DNA of 20,458 nt from an uncultured Oscillospiraceae bacterium (GTDB taxonomy: Bacteria; Bacillota; Clostridia; Oscillospirales; Acutalibacteraceae): positions 1 through 20,458 of the forward strand of contig UQQT01000040.1 in NCBI GenBank assembly GCA_900543395.1, written 5' to 3'. Both the position numbers and the translations under genes were made by a program. The stretch's first letter is position 1. The number at the start of each line of letters is the position of its first letter. Below the pieces are notes generated by a model. The model saw only the letters and a program-made list of their open reading frames with translations, was not told where the DNA came from and searched no databases. Shown here one piece after another: positions 1-6,807 of this stretch.

Positions 1-80
1 TGTTATCGTCCGCCGAAGCGTACATAGCGGGAATTGCAGAAAGCAAAAGAACAAATGTCAGTAAGAAAGCAAGAGATTTT
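1..80. repeat. Near-identical repeat, left copy (pairs with 2809-2888)
   Basis: Bases 1-80 match 2809-2888 with differences only at positions 56 and 61, both synonymous in the encoded signal peptide. The left end of this copy lies outside the window, so its true length is unknown. It suggests a recent duplication or gene conversion of a secreted-protein gene. Confidence 0.9.
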
Positions 81-85
81 TTCAT
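1..85 (-). CDS. Secreted protein, N-terminal part only (cut by window edge)
   Basis: Only the first 28 codons lie in the window, with the ATG at 85-83 on the minus strand. They encode a typical Gram-positive signal peptide: an MKKS start, a Leu/Phe-rich core and an AMYASA-type cleavage region. A ribosome binding site (AAGGAG) lies upstream at the proper distance, so the start is well supported. The DNA matches the signal-peptide part of the gene at 2006-2896 with two differences in 80 bases, both silent, so this is probably a recent paralogue. If so, it may carry X2-like modules and a dockerin, but that part is outside the window. The gene lies 20 bp downstream of the metalloprotease stop and may be co-transcribed with it. 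Confidence 0.8.
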   Translation of the reverse strand, partial: MKKSLAFLLTFVLLLSAIPAMYASADDN

Positions 86-105
86 AAAAAGTAATACTCC
101 TTATA

Positions 106-996
106 TTATTTATCTGCGGGGAAAGAAGTAATCAATCGCGCCGCGTATTGCTCAACATATCTTGAATCTGCGGCGGTTATACTGCCGTCTCCGTCAACAT
201 CAGCAAGTATCTGCTGCAATGATGTCGGAGTTTCAAGTTTTGAAGAAAACCGTAATACTTTTCTTGCGTCAGTGACTGTTATTGAACCGTCAAGATTAAC
301 ATCACCTCTATAATAAAAGTTTTCCGGAGTCTGTTGATATTTCCATACTCCGCCGGTACCCGGATCAAACCATAAATTATTTAATCCGATTCGTAATGCA
401 TTCTTGTCATGACGCGTTGCCTTTGAAAAAGAATACGAATATGAGAAAATACTATCATAATTATCTCCATCAAGATCATCAATTCCCCATAAGTGTCCCA
501 ATTCGTGAGCTGCTAATATTTTTTTATCATTTGCATTGTAATTCTTTGTTTCACCATAAAATTTTATTTCCGCATCATTGCCGCCTTTTCTTATATGCTG
601 AGAACTATCACACCCATTTAATGAAGTAAGTGCCGCATAATCACTTGGATGATTTATCGGATCATATTTAAGAATTACATGAGCATTTGATTTTGAAGTC
701 TCATTCAAACTAATCATACTATCCCAAGCATCTGCAGCCGCAGCTGACAATGCATTTTTATAATTATTTTTGACAGTACTGTTTTCCCAATAATAATTTA
801 AATTTTTGCCGTCAATATGTGCTGAATTCATGATAGCAAAGGTGTACGTTGAATTGACATTATTCGCAGAATATGTATTAGCCCACGATTCAAGCCTATG
901 AGCGTCAACGGAAAATACAAAAATAGACATTAAAGAAAGTATTGTAACTAAATTAAATATTCTTTTAAAAAAACGTTTACTATATTTTTTTATCAT
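106..996 (-). CDS. Secreted dockerin-bearing zinc metalloprotease (HExxHxxGxxD type)
   Basis: The 296-residue protein is predicted to be an exported zinc endopeptidase. Residues 1-32 form a basic start plus hydrophobic core, ending at a VDA site. The motif HELGHLWGIDD at 164-174 fits HExxHxxGxxD: H164 and H168 would bind zinc, E165 would be catalytic and D174 the third ligand. An aspartate third ligand is known from snapalysin-like (M7) metzincins. I cannot assign a family beyond that. Residues 232-290 form a dockerin of two Ca-binding repeats (DVNLDGSIT and DVDGDGSIT), each followed by a helix, so the enzyme may dock to a cohesin protein. An AAGGATG ribosome binding site precedes the ATG. 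The gene lies 24 bp downstream of the 1021-1761 gene and probably shares its promoter. Its base use is AT-rich compared with most of the window. Confidence 0.88.
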   Translation of the reverse strand: MIKKYSKRFFKRIFNLVTILSLMSIFVFSVDAHRLESWANTYSANNVNSTYTFAIMNSAHIDGKNLNYYWENSTVKNNYKNALSAAAADAWDSMISLNETSKSNAHVILKYDPINHPSDYAALTSLNGCDSSQHIRKGGNDAEIKFYGETKNYNANDKKILAAHELGHLWGIDDLDGDNYDSIFSYSYSFSKATRHDKNALRIGLNNLWFDPGTGGVWKYQQTPENFYYRGDVNLDGSITVTDARKVLRFSSKLETPTSLQQILADVDGDGSITAADSRYVEQYAARLITSFPADK

Positions 997-1020
997 AATT
1001 TCACATCCTTTTTTTTATTC

Positions 1021-1761
1021 TCAAGAACGCAATTCTTTTATTATTTGTTCAAAGTCATATAAAGAAATAGGCACATATTCGTCATTCTCCGATAATGTAT
1101 TATCTGTTATTGCATTTGTTTTAGCATTTACAGGTGCATAGTTCATATTATTAAGATATTCATTATAAACAAACGCGACCCCATTTTCTACGGGAATAAC
1201 ACTATTCCAAATAGCTCCGGAAATAACATCTGATTGTTTTAGGGATATATCGTTCAGCAAATAACTATCTTCGTAATTTGAATTTCGATAGTATAAATCA
1301 TCCAAAATCCAACAATTAGTGAAAATATAATTTCTACCTTTTATAAGCTGAACGGACTCTGAACTAACTGAATCAATATCATACGTAAACAGAATATTAA
1401 TATATTCACTTACTCTATTATTGTTATTGATCTGACCAAATAATATTTTATCAACTTTGACTTTAACAATTGTTCTTTCATATGGACCATATGATTCATT
1501 ATTGGAATCGGACCAAGAGATTTTCTTTTTCTCTATTTTTTCAACTTTTCCCTCAAAACAAATATTATTGTATTGATATTCACCGTCCGTTCCATTAACT
1601 ATATTATCAACATTAAATGCAGATCTAGTTGCATAAGATTTTTTAAGAGAAGTAATATTGCCTGTTTTTAATACGAATACAGTTGTCAACAACAACATAA
1701 AAACAATTAGACAAATGGACACTAAGTATAGTATGTAATTTTTCTTTTTAATTTTTTGCAT
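1021..1761 (-). CDS. Membrane-anchored protein of unknown function, possible OB/NTR-like fold
   Basis: The 246-residue protein has a lysine-rich start and one hydrophobic segment at about residues 9-31, acting as an uncleaved anchor or signal peptide. The rest appears to be extracytoplasmic and is rich in Asn, Ser and Tyr. I do not recognise the family. The pattern F-E-G-K-V-x-x-I, then a charged loop, V-K-V-x-K-I-L-F-G and later G-R-N-Y-I-F, resembles the order of strands in netrin-like/TIMP OB-fold domains, some of which inhibit metalloproteases. This is a weak resemblance seen by eye. An AAGGAG ribosome binding site supports the start. It is the first gene of the unit that continues into the metalloprotease. 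The coding sequence is markedly AT-rich, which may reflect transfer. Confidence 0.75.
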   Translation of the reverse strand: MQKIKKKNYILYLVSICLIVFMLLLTTVFVLKTGNITSLKKSYATRSAFNVDNIVNGTDGEYQYNNICFEGKVEKIEKKKISWSDSNNESYGPYERTIVKVKVDKILFGQINNNNRVSEYINILFTYDIDSVSSESVQLIKGRNYIFTNCWILDDLYYRNSNYEDSYLLNDISLKQSDVISGAIWNSVIPVENGVAFVYNEYLNNMNYAPVNAKTNAITDNTLSENDEYVPISLYDFEQIIKELRS

Positions 1762-1856
1762 AGTTGTTTCTCCTTTATTCTTATATTCAATTCAAGTTGC
1801 AAATAACTACACCATTGTTATCACCTCAATTTCCACATTATTTCTTTTTCAAAGAT

Positions 1857-1885
1857 ATTATACCATACTAATTATAACTTTTCAA
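1857..1885 (-). promoter_or_regulatory. Promoter of the AT-rich metalloprotease cassette
   Basis: On the minus strand a -35 box TTGAAA (1885-1880) and a perfect -10 box TATAAT (1862-1857) are separated by 17 bp. They lie about 95 bp upstream of the start at 1761. This gives the 1761-to-106 unit its own promoter, separate from the gene at 2006-2896. Confidence 0.75.
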
Positions 1886-1940
1886 CATATTTTTTTCATT
1901 TTTGCATTTTTTTATATCATATATCAATATTTATTATACA

Positions 1941-1980
1941 AAAATACAACATAACGGCTCCGAAATCAATCGGAACCGCC
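1941..1980 (-). terminator. Terminator-like hairpin after the X2/dockerin gene
   Basis: Inverted repeats at 1955-1963 and 1970-1978 form a 9-bp stem with one G-T pair and a 6-base loop. In the minus direction the stem is followed by a T-rich but interrupted tract. It lies about 30 bp past the stop of the gene at 2006-2896 and would insulate the AT-rich cassette. Confidence 0.6.
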
Positions 1981-2005
1981 GTGTTTTCATATTAATATTA
2001 TCATA

Positions 2006-2896
2006 TCAAATATTAGTATCAACAGGATCAAATACGGTCTGAAGCTTCGCGGCAACTCTTAATATCGAGCGTGCGTCCGAAGCGTTAACGGCTCCGTTTT
2101 TGTCAACGTCGGCAATTACGTCAAGTTCTCGAGTCGAAGAATCAAGCTTCGCGGCAAGTCTTAATGCAAGTCTTGCGTCGGCGGCTGAAATTTTATCGTC
2201 CGAATTTAAGTCGCCCAATCTGCCGTTTATAAATGTAATATAAACCTTGCCCGTCAGGAATTCCAACACGAATACGTCCCCGCTTTTGAGCGTTTTTACA
2301 TATTCGTCATTGAATTTAACATTCATTCCGAAACGGTAATAGTATGTTATATCATACATTTTTCCGTCGACTTTTTCACCGTTTTTCGTCATCGAAACGA
2401 ATAGGTCTTTCCTTACCGCCGCCTCATTTATCCCGGCGAATCTAACTGAAAAACCTTCATCGGTTTTTAGCATATTGATTTTCATTTCGTTCGACGAATA
2501 ATCCTCGGTAACTTTTAATACGGCAAGGTCAAAGTCTACCCTTTTAAAAATAACGTCTATAAAAGAATTTCCTTCATTGAGTGTTTTAAGATATTCTTCT
2601 TTAAAGGATATAAAAGTTTTTCCTTCTTTTTCGTATACGGTGTAGTTTTCTTTTCCGATCGGTTTACCGGACAGCATCAAATTCTCCAATTCATCGGCTT
2701 TGACAAACTCGCGTCCGTTTACGGATTCGGGCAAATCGATTTCCGTCTCGCAGTCACCCTTGCCCGTCCAAACCGGGAATGAAATAACCAAATCCTTGAT
2801 AATTATTCTGTTATCGTCCGCCGAAGCGTACATAGCGGGAATTGCAGAAAGCAAAAGAACAAAAGTCAATAAGAAAGCAAGAGATTTTTTTAACAT
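2006..2896 (-). CDS. Secreted protein with two X2-like modules and a C-terminal dockerin
   Basis: The 296-residue protein starts at 2896: an AGGAGG ribosome binding site lies 8-9 bp upstream of this ATG, and the 12 codons further upstream do not look like a natural N-terminus. Residues 1-27 form a signal peptide. Two modules follow, at roughly 75-118 and 165-223. Each has the x-Y-T/I-x-Y then K-EYL/EYV-K-TL-x-x-G pattern of the X2/Ig-like carbohydrate-associated module family (CBM_X2), the second more diverged. Residues 228-289 form a dockerin with repeats DLNSDDKIS and DVDKNGAVN. No catalytic domain is visible, so it may be a binding or structural component. A monocistronic unit is likely, with a hairpin at 1941-1980. 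Its signal-peptide DNA is nearly identical to that at 1-80. Confidence 0.85.
   Translation of the reverse strand: MLKKSLAFLLTFVLLLSAIPAMYASADDNRIIIKDLVISFPVWTGKGDCETEIDLPESVNGREFVKADELENLMLSGKPIGKENYTVYEKEGKTFISFKEEYLKTLNEGNSFIDVIFKRVDFDLAVLKVTEDYSSNEMKINMLKTDEGFSVRFAGINEAAVRKDLFVSMTKNGEKVDGKMYDITYYYRFGMNVKFNDEYVKTLKSGDVFVLEFLTGKVYITFINGRLGDLNSDDKISAADARLALRLAAKLDSSTRELDVIADVDKNGAVNASDARSILRVAAKLQTVFDPVDTNI
2809..2888. repeat. Near-identical repeat, right copy (pairs with 1-80)
   Basis: This is the partner of the repeat at 1-80, in the same orientation. Similarity ends a few bases upstream of the start codons: the ribosome binding regions of the two genes differ. Confidence 0.9.
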
Positions 2897-3108
2897 GAGA
2901 ACAGCCTCCTTGGTTTGTGTACCCGCCGTCAAAAGCGGTATATTTGATTATTTTTTAACGCAAAACAGATGTATAGTCATATTTTGCAATTTAATATTAA
3001 CATATTGTATAATATATTTCAAGATATTATTCGAATTTTATATAATATTAAGGAAAACTTGAAAATTTATAAAATACAAATTATCCGACCGTCTTATAAA
3101 ATTTATTA

Positions 3109-3137
3109 TTGACAAAAGACGAAAAACAGTATATAAT
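3109..3137 (+). promoter_or_regulatory. Consensus promoter of the tRNA-Ala gene
   Basis: A perfect -35 box TTGACA (3109-3114) and a perfect -10 box TATAAT (3132-3137) are spaced by exactly 17 bp. They lie about 20 bp upstream of the tRNA. A fully consensus promoter fits a highly transcribed stable RNA. Confidence 0.92.
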
Positions 3138-3156
3138 ATCACCTGTCGCAGGACAT

Positions 3157-3232
3157 GGGGGCGTAGCTCAGCTGGGAGAGCGCCACACTGGCAGTGTGGA
3201 GGTCATCGGTTCGATCCCGACCGTCTCCACCA
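3157..3232 (+). tRNA. tRNA-Ala (anticodon GGC), CCA encoded
   Basis: The 76-base cloverleaf has the acceptor stem GGGGGCG paired with CGTCTCC. It includes the G3-T70 wobble that is the main alanine identity element. The D arm is normal. The anticodon stem CCACA/TGTGG carries the loop CTGGCAG, so the anticodon is GGC, reading GCC/GCU. The discriminator is A and CCA is encoded. The T stem has one A-C mismatch at its outer pair (49-65). The gene stands alone with its own promoter and terminator. Confidence 0.96.
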
Positions 3233-3235
3233 TGT

Positions 3236-3266
3236 AAAAAACCGAGGTTATAAGCCTCGGTTTTTT
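3236..3266 (+). terminator. Rho-independent terminator of tRNA-Ala
   Basis: The stem ACCGAGG/CCTCGGT with a 7-base loop is preceded by an A run and followed by a run of six or more T. It begins a few bases after the tRNA CCA end. Confidence 0.95.
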
Positions 3267-3438
3267 GTTTTACCTATTCTGAAAAGAAGAAATGCAATAT
3301 CAAATCGTGATTTAGTAAACCGCAGTTTGATTTTTTTAATCGAAAATGGTCATTCGGCTTCTTCCTAAGCGCCGAAAGAATACATAAAACGTGTCCTTGC
3401 ACACACCTGAAATTTTGCCGGCGCGAAGCTCTGTATTT

Positions 3439-5086
3439 TTATTTTGCCGTAATAACTATAAATACGGACGTGTTCGCCTCAACAAAAAGGCTTAAATCGA
3501 TTTCGCCTCCGCACTCCGTCTCCTCGCTCGTAAAGTCAAGGGCGGAGCACTCGACATATTTATCGCGCAGTTCGTTTTCATATTTCTCTCTCAACTCGTC
3601 GGAGAGAATATTGCCGTCAAGCGTATACGCGTCGGGTGACCACGACATTGCCGTTTTATCCTTAATATATTTCCGTGCGTCGGACTGCCATTCGTCGAAA
3701 AAATTACAGTCGGAATCTATTCTGTACGTCTTTATTTCAATTTTTTTACCGTCAAAATCGGGCGCATTTATCTTAAAACTCATTTTGCTCGGCGTAAAAT
3801 AATTATACAACTCCTTAAAATTATACGCCATAATATTTATAACGCCGTTTTCTTTATCGTAACTTGCGAACGAACCTTTTTCGTTTTTCTTTGACCCGTT
3901 GGTTTTGCTCTCGACAGAAACAGCCGAAGCTCCCGCAAATTTCGAAAAACGCTCCGCCGTGTGATACGCAACCGACGGATAACCGTTAACCGAGCCGCCG
4001 CTCGTGTAGCCCCACGAAGAGAACCAGTCCGCGCCTGCCTCGCTTATCTCCTTATAAAGCTTTGCGTCATACGCCGACTGAATATTCCAACCCACGGCTC
4101 TCGGAACAAGGGCTTCAGCGTCTTGCCCGTAATTACCGGTTAATATTCTTCCCTCGTCAAAACCGTAATCGAGTCCGTAAAGTCCGACAGACTCCGCGCA
4201 GCCGCGTAAGAATTCAATGCACTCGGCAGGTCTCATACCGGAGGTTTTTTTCGTTTATCTTGCTGTCATAAAACGACGACGAAAGATAGCTTATATGCGT
4301 GCCTTTTTCTCCTGTCGCGTAATTCGTTCCGTTTGCACAGTGAGCGATAAAATCGCGTTCATCCCAAAGCCCCTCGATAACCGTCATAGAGTGCGCGCCG
4401 ACATAAACATCGTCTCCGAGCTCGTCTGTCAAAGCCTTTACGGAATAATCGTAAATTTTGCAATACTCGACAAACGAAGCCTCCGGATCCTTATCGCCGG
4501 CATAGAACCAGTCGTTGTTTTCATACTCGGTAAATACGCCGAAACGCCATGTTTTAACCTCATCGAGTCCGAAGTTATCTATAAGCGCGCCGAGATACGC
4601 AATTAAGAAACGGTACCATTCGTCATAATCTGCGGGCGGTCTTACGTTCGAATTCATACTGCCGATAATCGGGTCGTCCGAAAGCTTCAGCGGAACGTTG
4701 CCGAGCTTGATAAAGGGCTTCGCTCCGAGGTTGAGAATACCCCGGCATGAAGCAATAATCCGGCTGAAATCGTAGTCGTCAAGCACCGTCCGGCCGAGCG
4801 GTTCAACAAACGGATCGTCGTTTTCGTTTCCGCCCGTGGCTCGCATTAATTCAATATATCTGACGAACGAGATAACGTCGTTTTCGCCGTCCGGCCGCGT
4901 ATTTTCGTCAAATTCGTACGGGTTCCGGCAGTTAAGCGTATTAACAACGTTTTTCACTTCATATAATTCATTTGTCGTGTCGATTGAGAAATCGGCAGAA
5001 TTCATAAACGGAAAAAGAGAAGCAAAAAACATTGCAATGCTCATAAAAAACGATGCGATTTTCGGTGACAGGCTCCATAAATTCAT
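3439..5086 (-). pseudogene. Secreted GH39-like glycoside hydrolase, frameshifted in an A7 tract
   Basis: Two overlapping frames (5086 to 4214, and about 4250 to 3439) together encode one protein of about 548 residues. The start at 5086 is chosen because GGAGG lies 8 bp upstream; a signal peptide follows (residues 1-31). The first part carries RFGVFTEYEN with E187, and the second carries DYGFDEG with E311. A spacing of about 124 residues between putative acid/base and nucleophile fits clan GH-A enzymes such as GH39 beta-xylosidases. The substrate is unknown. The frames join at a run of seven T on the plus strand (4245-4251), which is A7 in the gene. One base fewer would give ...KINEKTSGMRPAEC and restore a full protein. 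It may be a true mutation, phase variation or an assembly error. The gene lies 41 bp downstream of comM. Confidence 0.75.
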
Positions 5087-5127
5087 AACACAAACCTCCA
5101 TAAAATTAATTTGGATACGTTTATATT

Positions 5128-6657
5128 TTAATTTCCCCAAAATTTTCTGTCAAGGCTTCTGTACTGAATTGCCTCCGCGATATGCTTAACATCAATAATG
5201 TCGCTTCCGTCAAGGTCTGCAACGGTTCTGGCAACCTTTAAAACCTTGTCGTAGCCTCTCGCAGAGAGTCCGAGACGGTCAAACGCATTTTTTAGCATGG
5301 ACGAAGCCGTATCGGTCATAACGCAGTATTTTCTTACCGCTTCGGCTGTCATTTTGGCGTTCGAGGATATACCGTCGTTTTTAAAACGCTCTCTCTGAAT
5401 ATCTCTCGCTTTGTCGACGCGCTTTTTAATCTCCGCGGAGCTTTCTCCCTGCTGAACGTCGGACAGCTCGTCGAAATCAACCGGCGGAACCTCTATATGT
5501 ATGTCGATTCTGTCTATCAAAGGTCCCGAAACCTTTGACATATAACGAGTTACCGCCCCCGGAGAGCACGTGCATTTTTTTGTCGGATGTCCGAAAAATC
5601 CGCACGGACACGGATTCATAGCGCATACAAGCATGACCGAACACGGGTACGTTACGGCTCCGGCAACTCTCGAAATCGTGATAACGCCGTCCTCTATCGG
5701 CTGTCTCATAACCTCCATCGCGGAGCGTGAGAATTCGGGCAGTTCGTCGAGGAATAAAACGCCGTTGTGCGAAAGTGACAGCTCGCCCGGCTTCGGAACG
5801 GTACCGCCGCCCGCAAGTCCCGCCGCCGACACCGAGTGGTGAGGAGAACGAAACGGACGCGTCTTTATAATCGGAATCTTATCGTTAAGAAGTCCCGCTA
5901 TCGAAAATACCTTCGTCGTTTCGAGCGATTCCTCAAACGTCATGTCGGGCAGAATTCCCGGGATTCGCTTTGCAAGCATGCTCTTTCCCGAACCGGGAGG
6001 ACCGACCATCATTACATTATGACCGCCCGCCGCCGCGACTTCAAGCGCGCGCTTCGCCTGCATCTGCCCCTTAACGTCCGCAAAATCGGGGACGGTCTGT
6101 AAATTATCGAACATATCGGCATACGGAAATTCGGCCTTTTCAATCACGCATTTGTTTTTGAAATAATCTAAAATCTGTTTTACGTTTGAAACGGGATAAA
6201 CGTCTATCCCCTCTACGACGCTCCCCTCCGACGCATTCGCAGCGGGGACAAAGAAGCGCTTTATTCCGTTTTTTCTCGCCTCGATAGTAAGAGGAAGCAC
6301 ACCGTTTATCTTACGCACCTCTCCGCCGAGCGACAGCTCGCCGACAAACGCGCAGTCGGAAAAATCGCCCTCGAGCTGACCCGTCGATTTCAATATAGCA
6401 ATGAGAATCGGCAGGTCGTAAATAGGTCCCTCCTTCTTAACGTCGGCGGGCGCAAGATTCATCGTTATATGAACATACGGAAACGTATACCCGCTGTTAC
6501 GCATGGCGGAGCGGACGCGCTCCTTTGACTCGCTGACCGCGGTATCGGGCAGACCGACGATATCGAAACGGAACTTTCCCTGCGAAATATCCGCCTCGAT
6601 ACTGACAGGAAACGTATGCATGCCGAATATGCCGACGCTGTTTACGGAAGAAAACAT
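5128..6657 (-). CDS. comM: ComM/YifB-family AAA+ ATPase (Mg-chelatase-like)
   Basis: At 509 residues this has the family's usual length. The start at 6657 has GGAGG 7 bp upstream, whereas an ATG six codons earlier overlaps that site. The N-terminal Lon-protease-like fold contains DIVGLPDTAVSESKERVRSA at about 33-51. The AAA+ core has Walker A GPPGSGKS (219-226) and Walker B LFLDE (301-305). It is followed by the family's Cys-rich NPCPCGFFGHP...CTC segment (349-364) and the LIDRIDI motif. Family members act as hexameric DNA helicases that promote branch migration during natural transformation. The C-terminal Mg_chelatase_C region carries the R-G-Y-D-K-x-L-x-V-A-R-T motif. It diverges from the phosphoglucomutase gene and has its own promoter. 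The start of the broken hydrolase gene lies 41 bp downstream. Confidence 0.96.
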   Translation of the reverse strand: MFSSVNSVGIFGMHTFPVSIEADISQGKFRFDIVGLPDTAVSESKERVRSAMRNSGYTFPYVHITMNLAPADVKKEGPIYDLPILIAILKSTGQLEGDFSDCAFVGELSLGGEVRKINGVLPLTIEARKNGIKRFFVPAANASEGSVVEGIDVYPVSNVKQILDYFKNKCVIEKAEFPYADMFDNLQTVPDFADVKGQMQAKRALEVAAAGGHNVMMVGPPGSGKSMLAKRIPGILPDMTFEESLETTKVFSIAGLLNDKIPIIKTRPFRSPHHSVSAAGLAGGGTVPKPGELSLSHNGVLFLDELPEFSRSAMEVMRQPIEDGVITISRVAGAVTYPCSVMLVCAMNPCPCGFFGHPTKKCTCSPGAVTRYMSKVSGPLIDRIDIHIEVPPVDFDELSDVQQGESSAEIKKRVDKARDIQRERFKNDGISSNAKMTAEAVRKYCVMTDTASSMLKNAFDRLGLSARGYDKVLKVARTVADLDGSDIIDVKHIAEAIQYRSLDRKFWGN

Positions 6658-6687
6658 GAAGAAGCCTCCGAACATTTGTTTTAAAAT

Positions 6688-6716
6688 ATTGTATATTTTT
6701 TTCTGTAATTTGTCAA
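6688..6716 (-). promoter_or_regulatory. Promoter of comM
   Basis: On the minus strand -35 TTGACA (6716-6711) and -10 TACAAT (6693-6688) are spaced by 17 bp, about 30 bp upstream of the comM start. Confidence 0.8.
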
Positions 6717-6740
6717 CTCTTTATTTTGTCATAAAAATTA

Positions 6741-6769
6741 TTTACAACGGCAAAATTATCGTATATAAT
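6741..6769 (+). promoter_or_regulatory. Promoter of the phosphoglucomutase gene
   Basis: The -35 box TTTACA (6741-6746) and -10 box TATAAT (6764-6769) are spaced by 17 bp. Transcription would start near 6776, which leaves the in-frame ATG at 6778 almost leaderless and supports the ATG at 6808 as the start. This promoter diverges from that of comM within about 150 bp. Confidence 0.82.
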
Positions 6770-6807
6770 ATATCTGTATGTATAAATTTAAGAAACAAGG
6801 TGTTACT

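Noticed and set aside
2897..2932. Upstream start at 2932 for the X2/dockerin protein
   Set aside because: The AGGAGG site lies within this extension and serves the ATG at 2896, and the signal peptide begins there, as in the paralogue at 1-85.
3267..3438. Possible small gene or RNA between the tRNA terminator and the hydrolase pseudogene
   Set aside because: No ribosome binding site with a good open frame, no promoter and no stable hairpin with a T run was seen.
4214..4260. Programmed -1 frameshift at A-AAA-AAC in the hydrolase gene
   Set aside because: The heptamer fits the -1 slippery pattern, but the -1 frame meets a stop within four codons. Joining the halves needs a +1 shift or loss of one A, so classic -1 recoding does not explain it.
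6778..6807. Upstream ATG at 6778 as the phosphoglucomutase start
   Set aside because: It lies at the predicted transcription start and has no ribosome binding site, whereas the ATG at 6808 has AAGGTG at good spacing.
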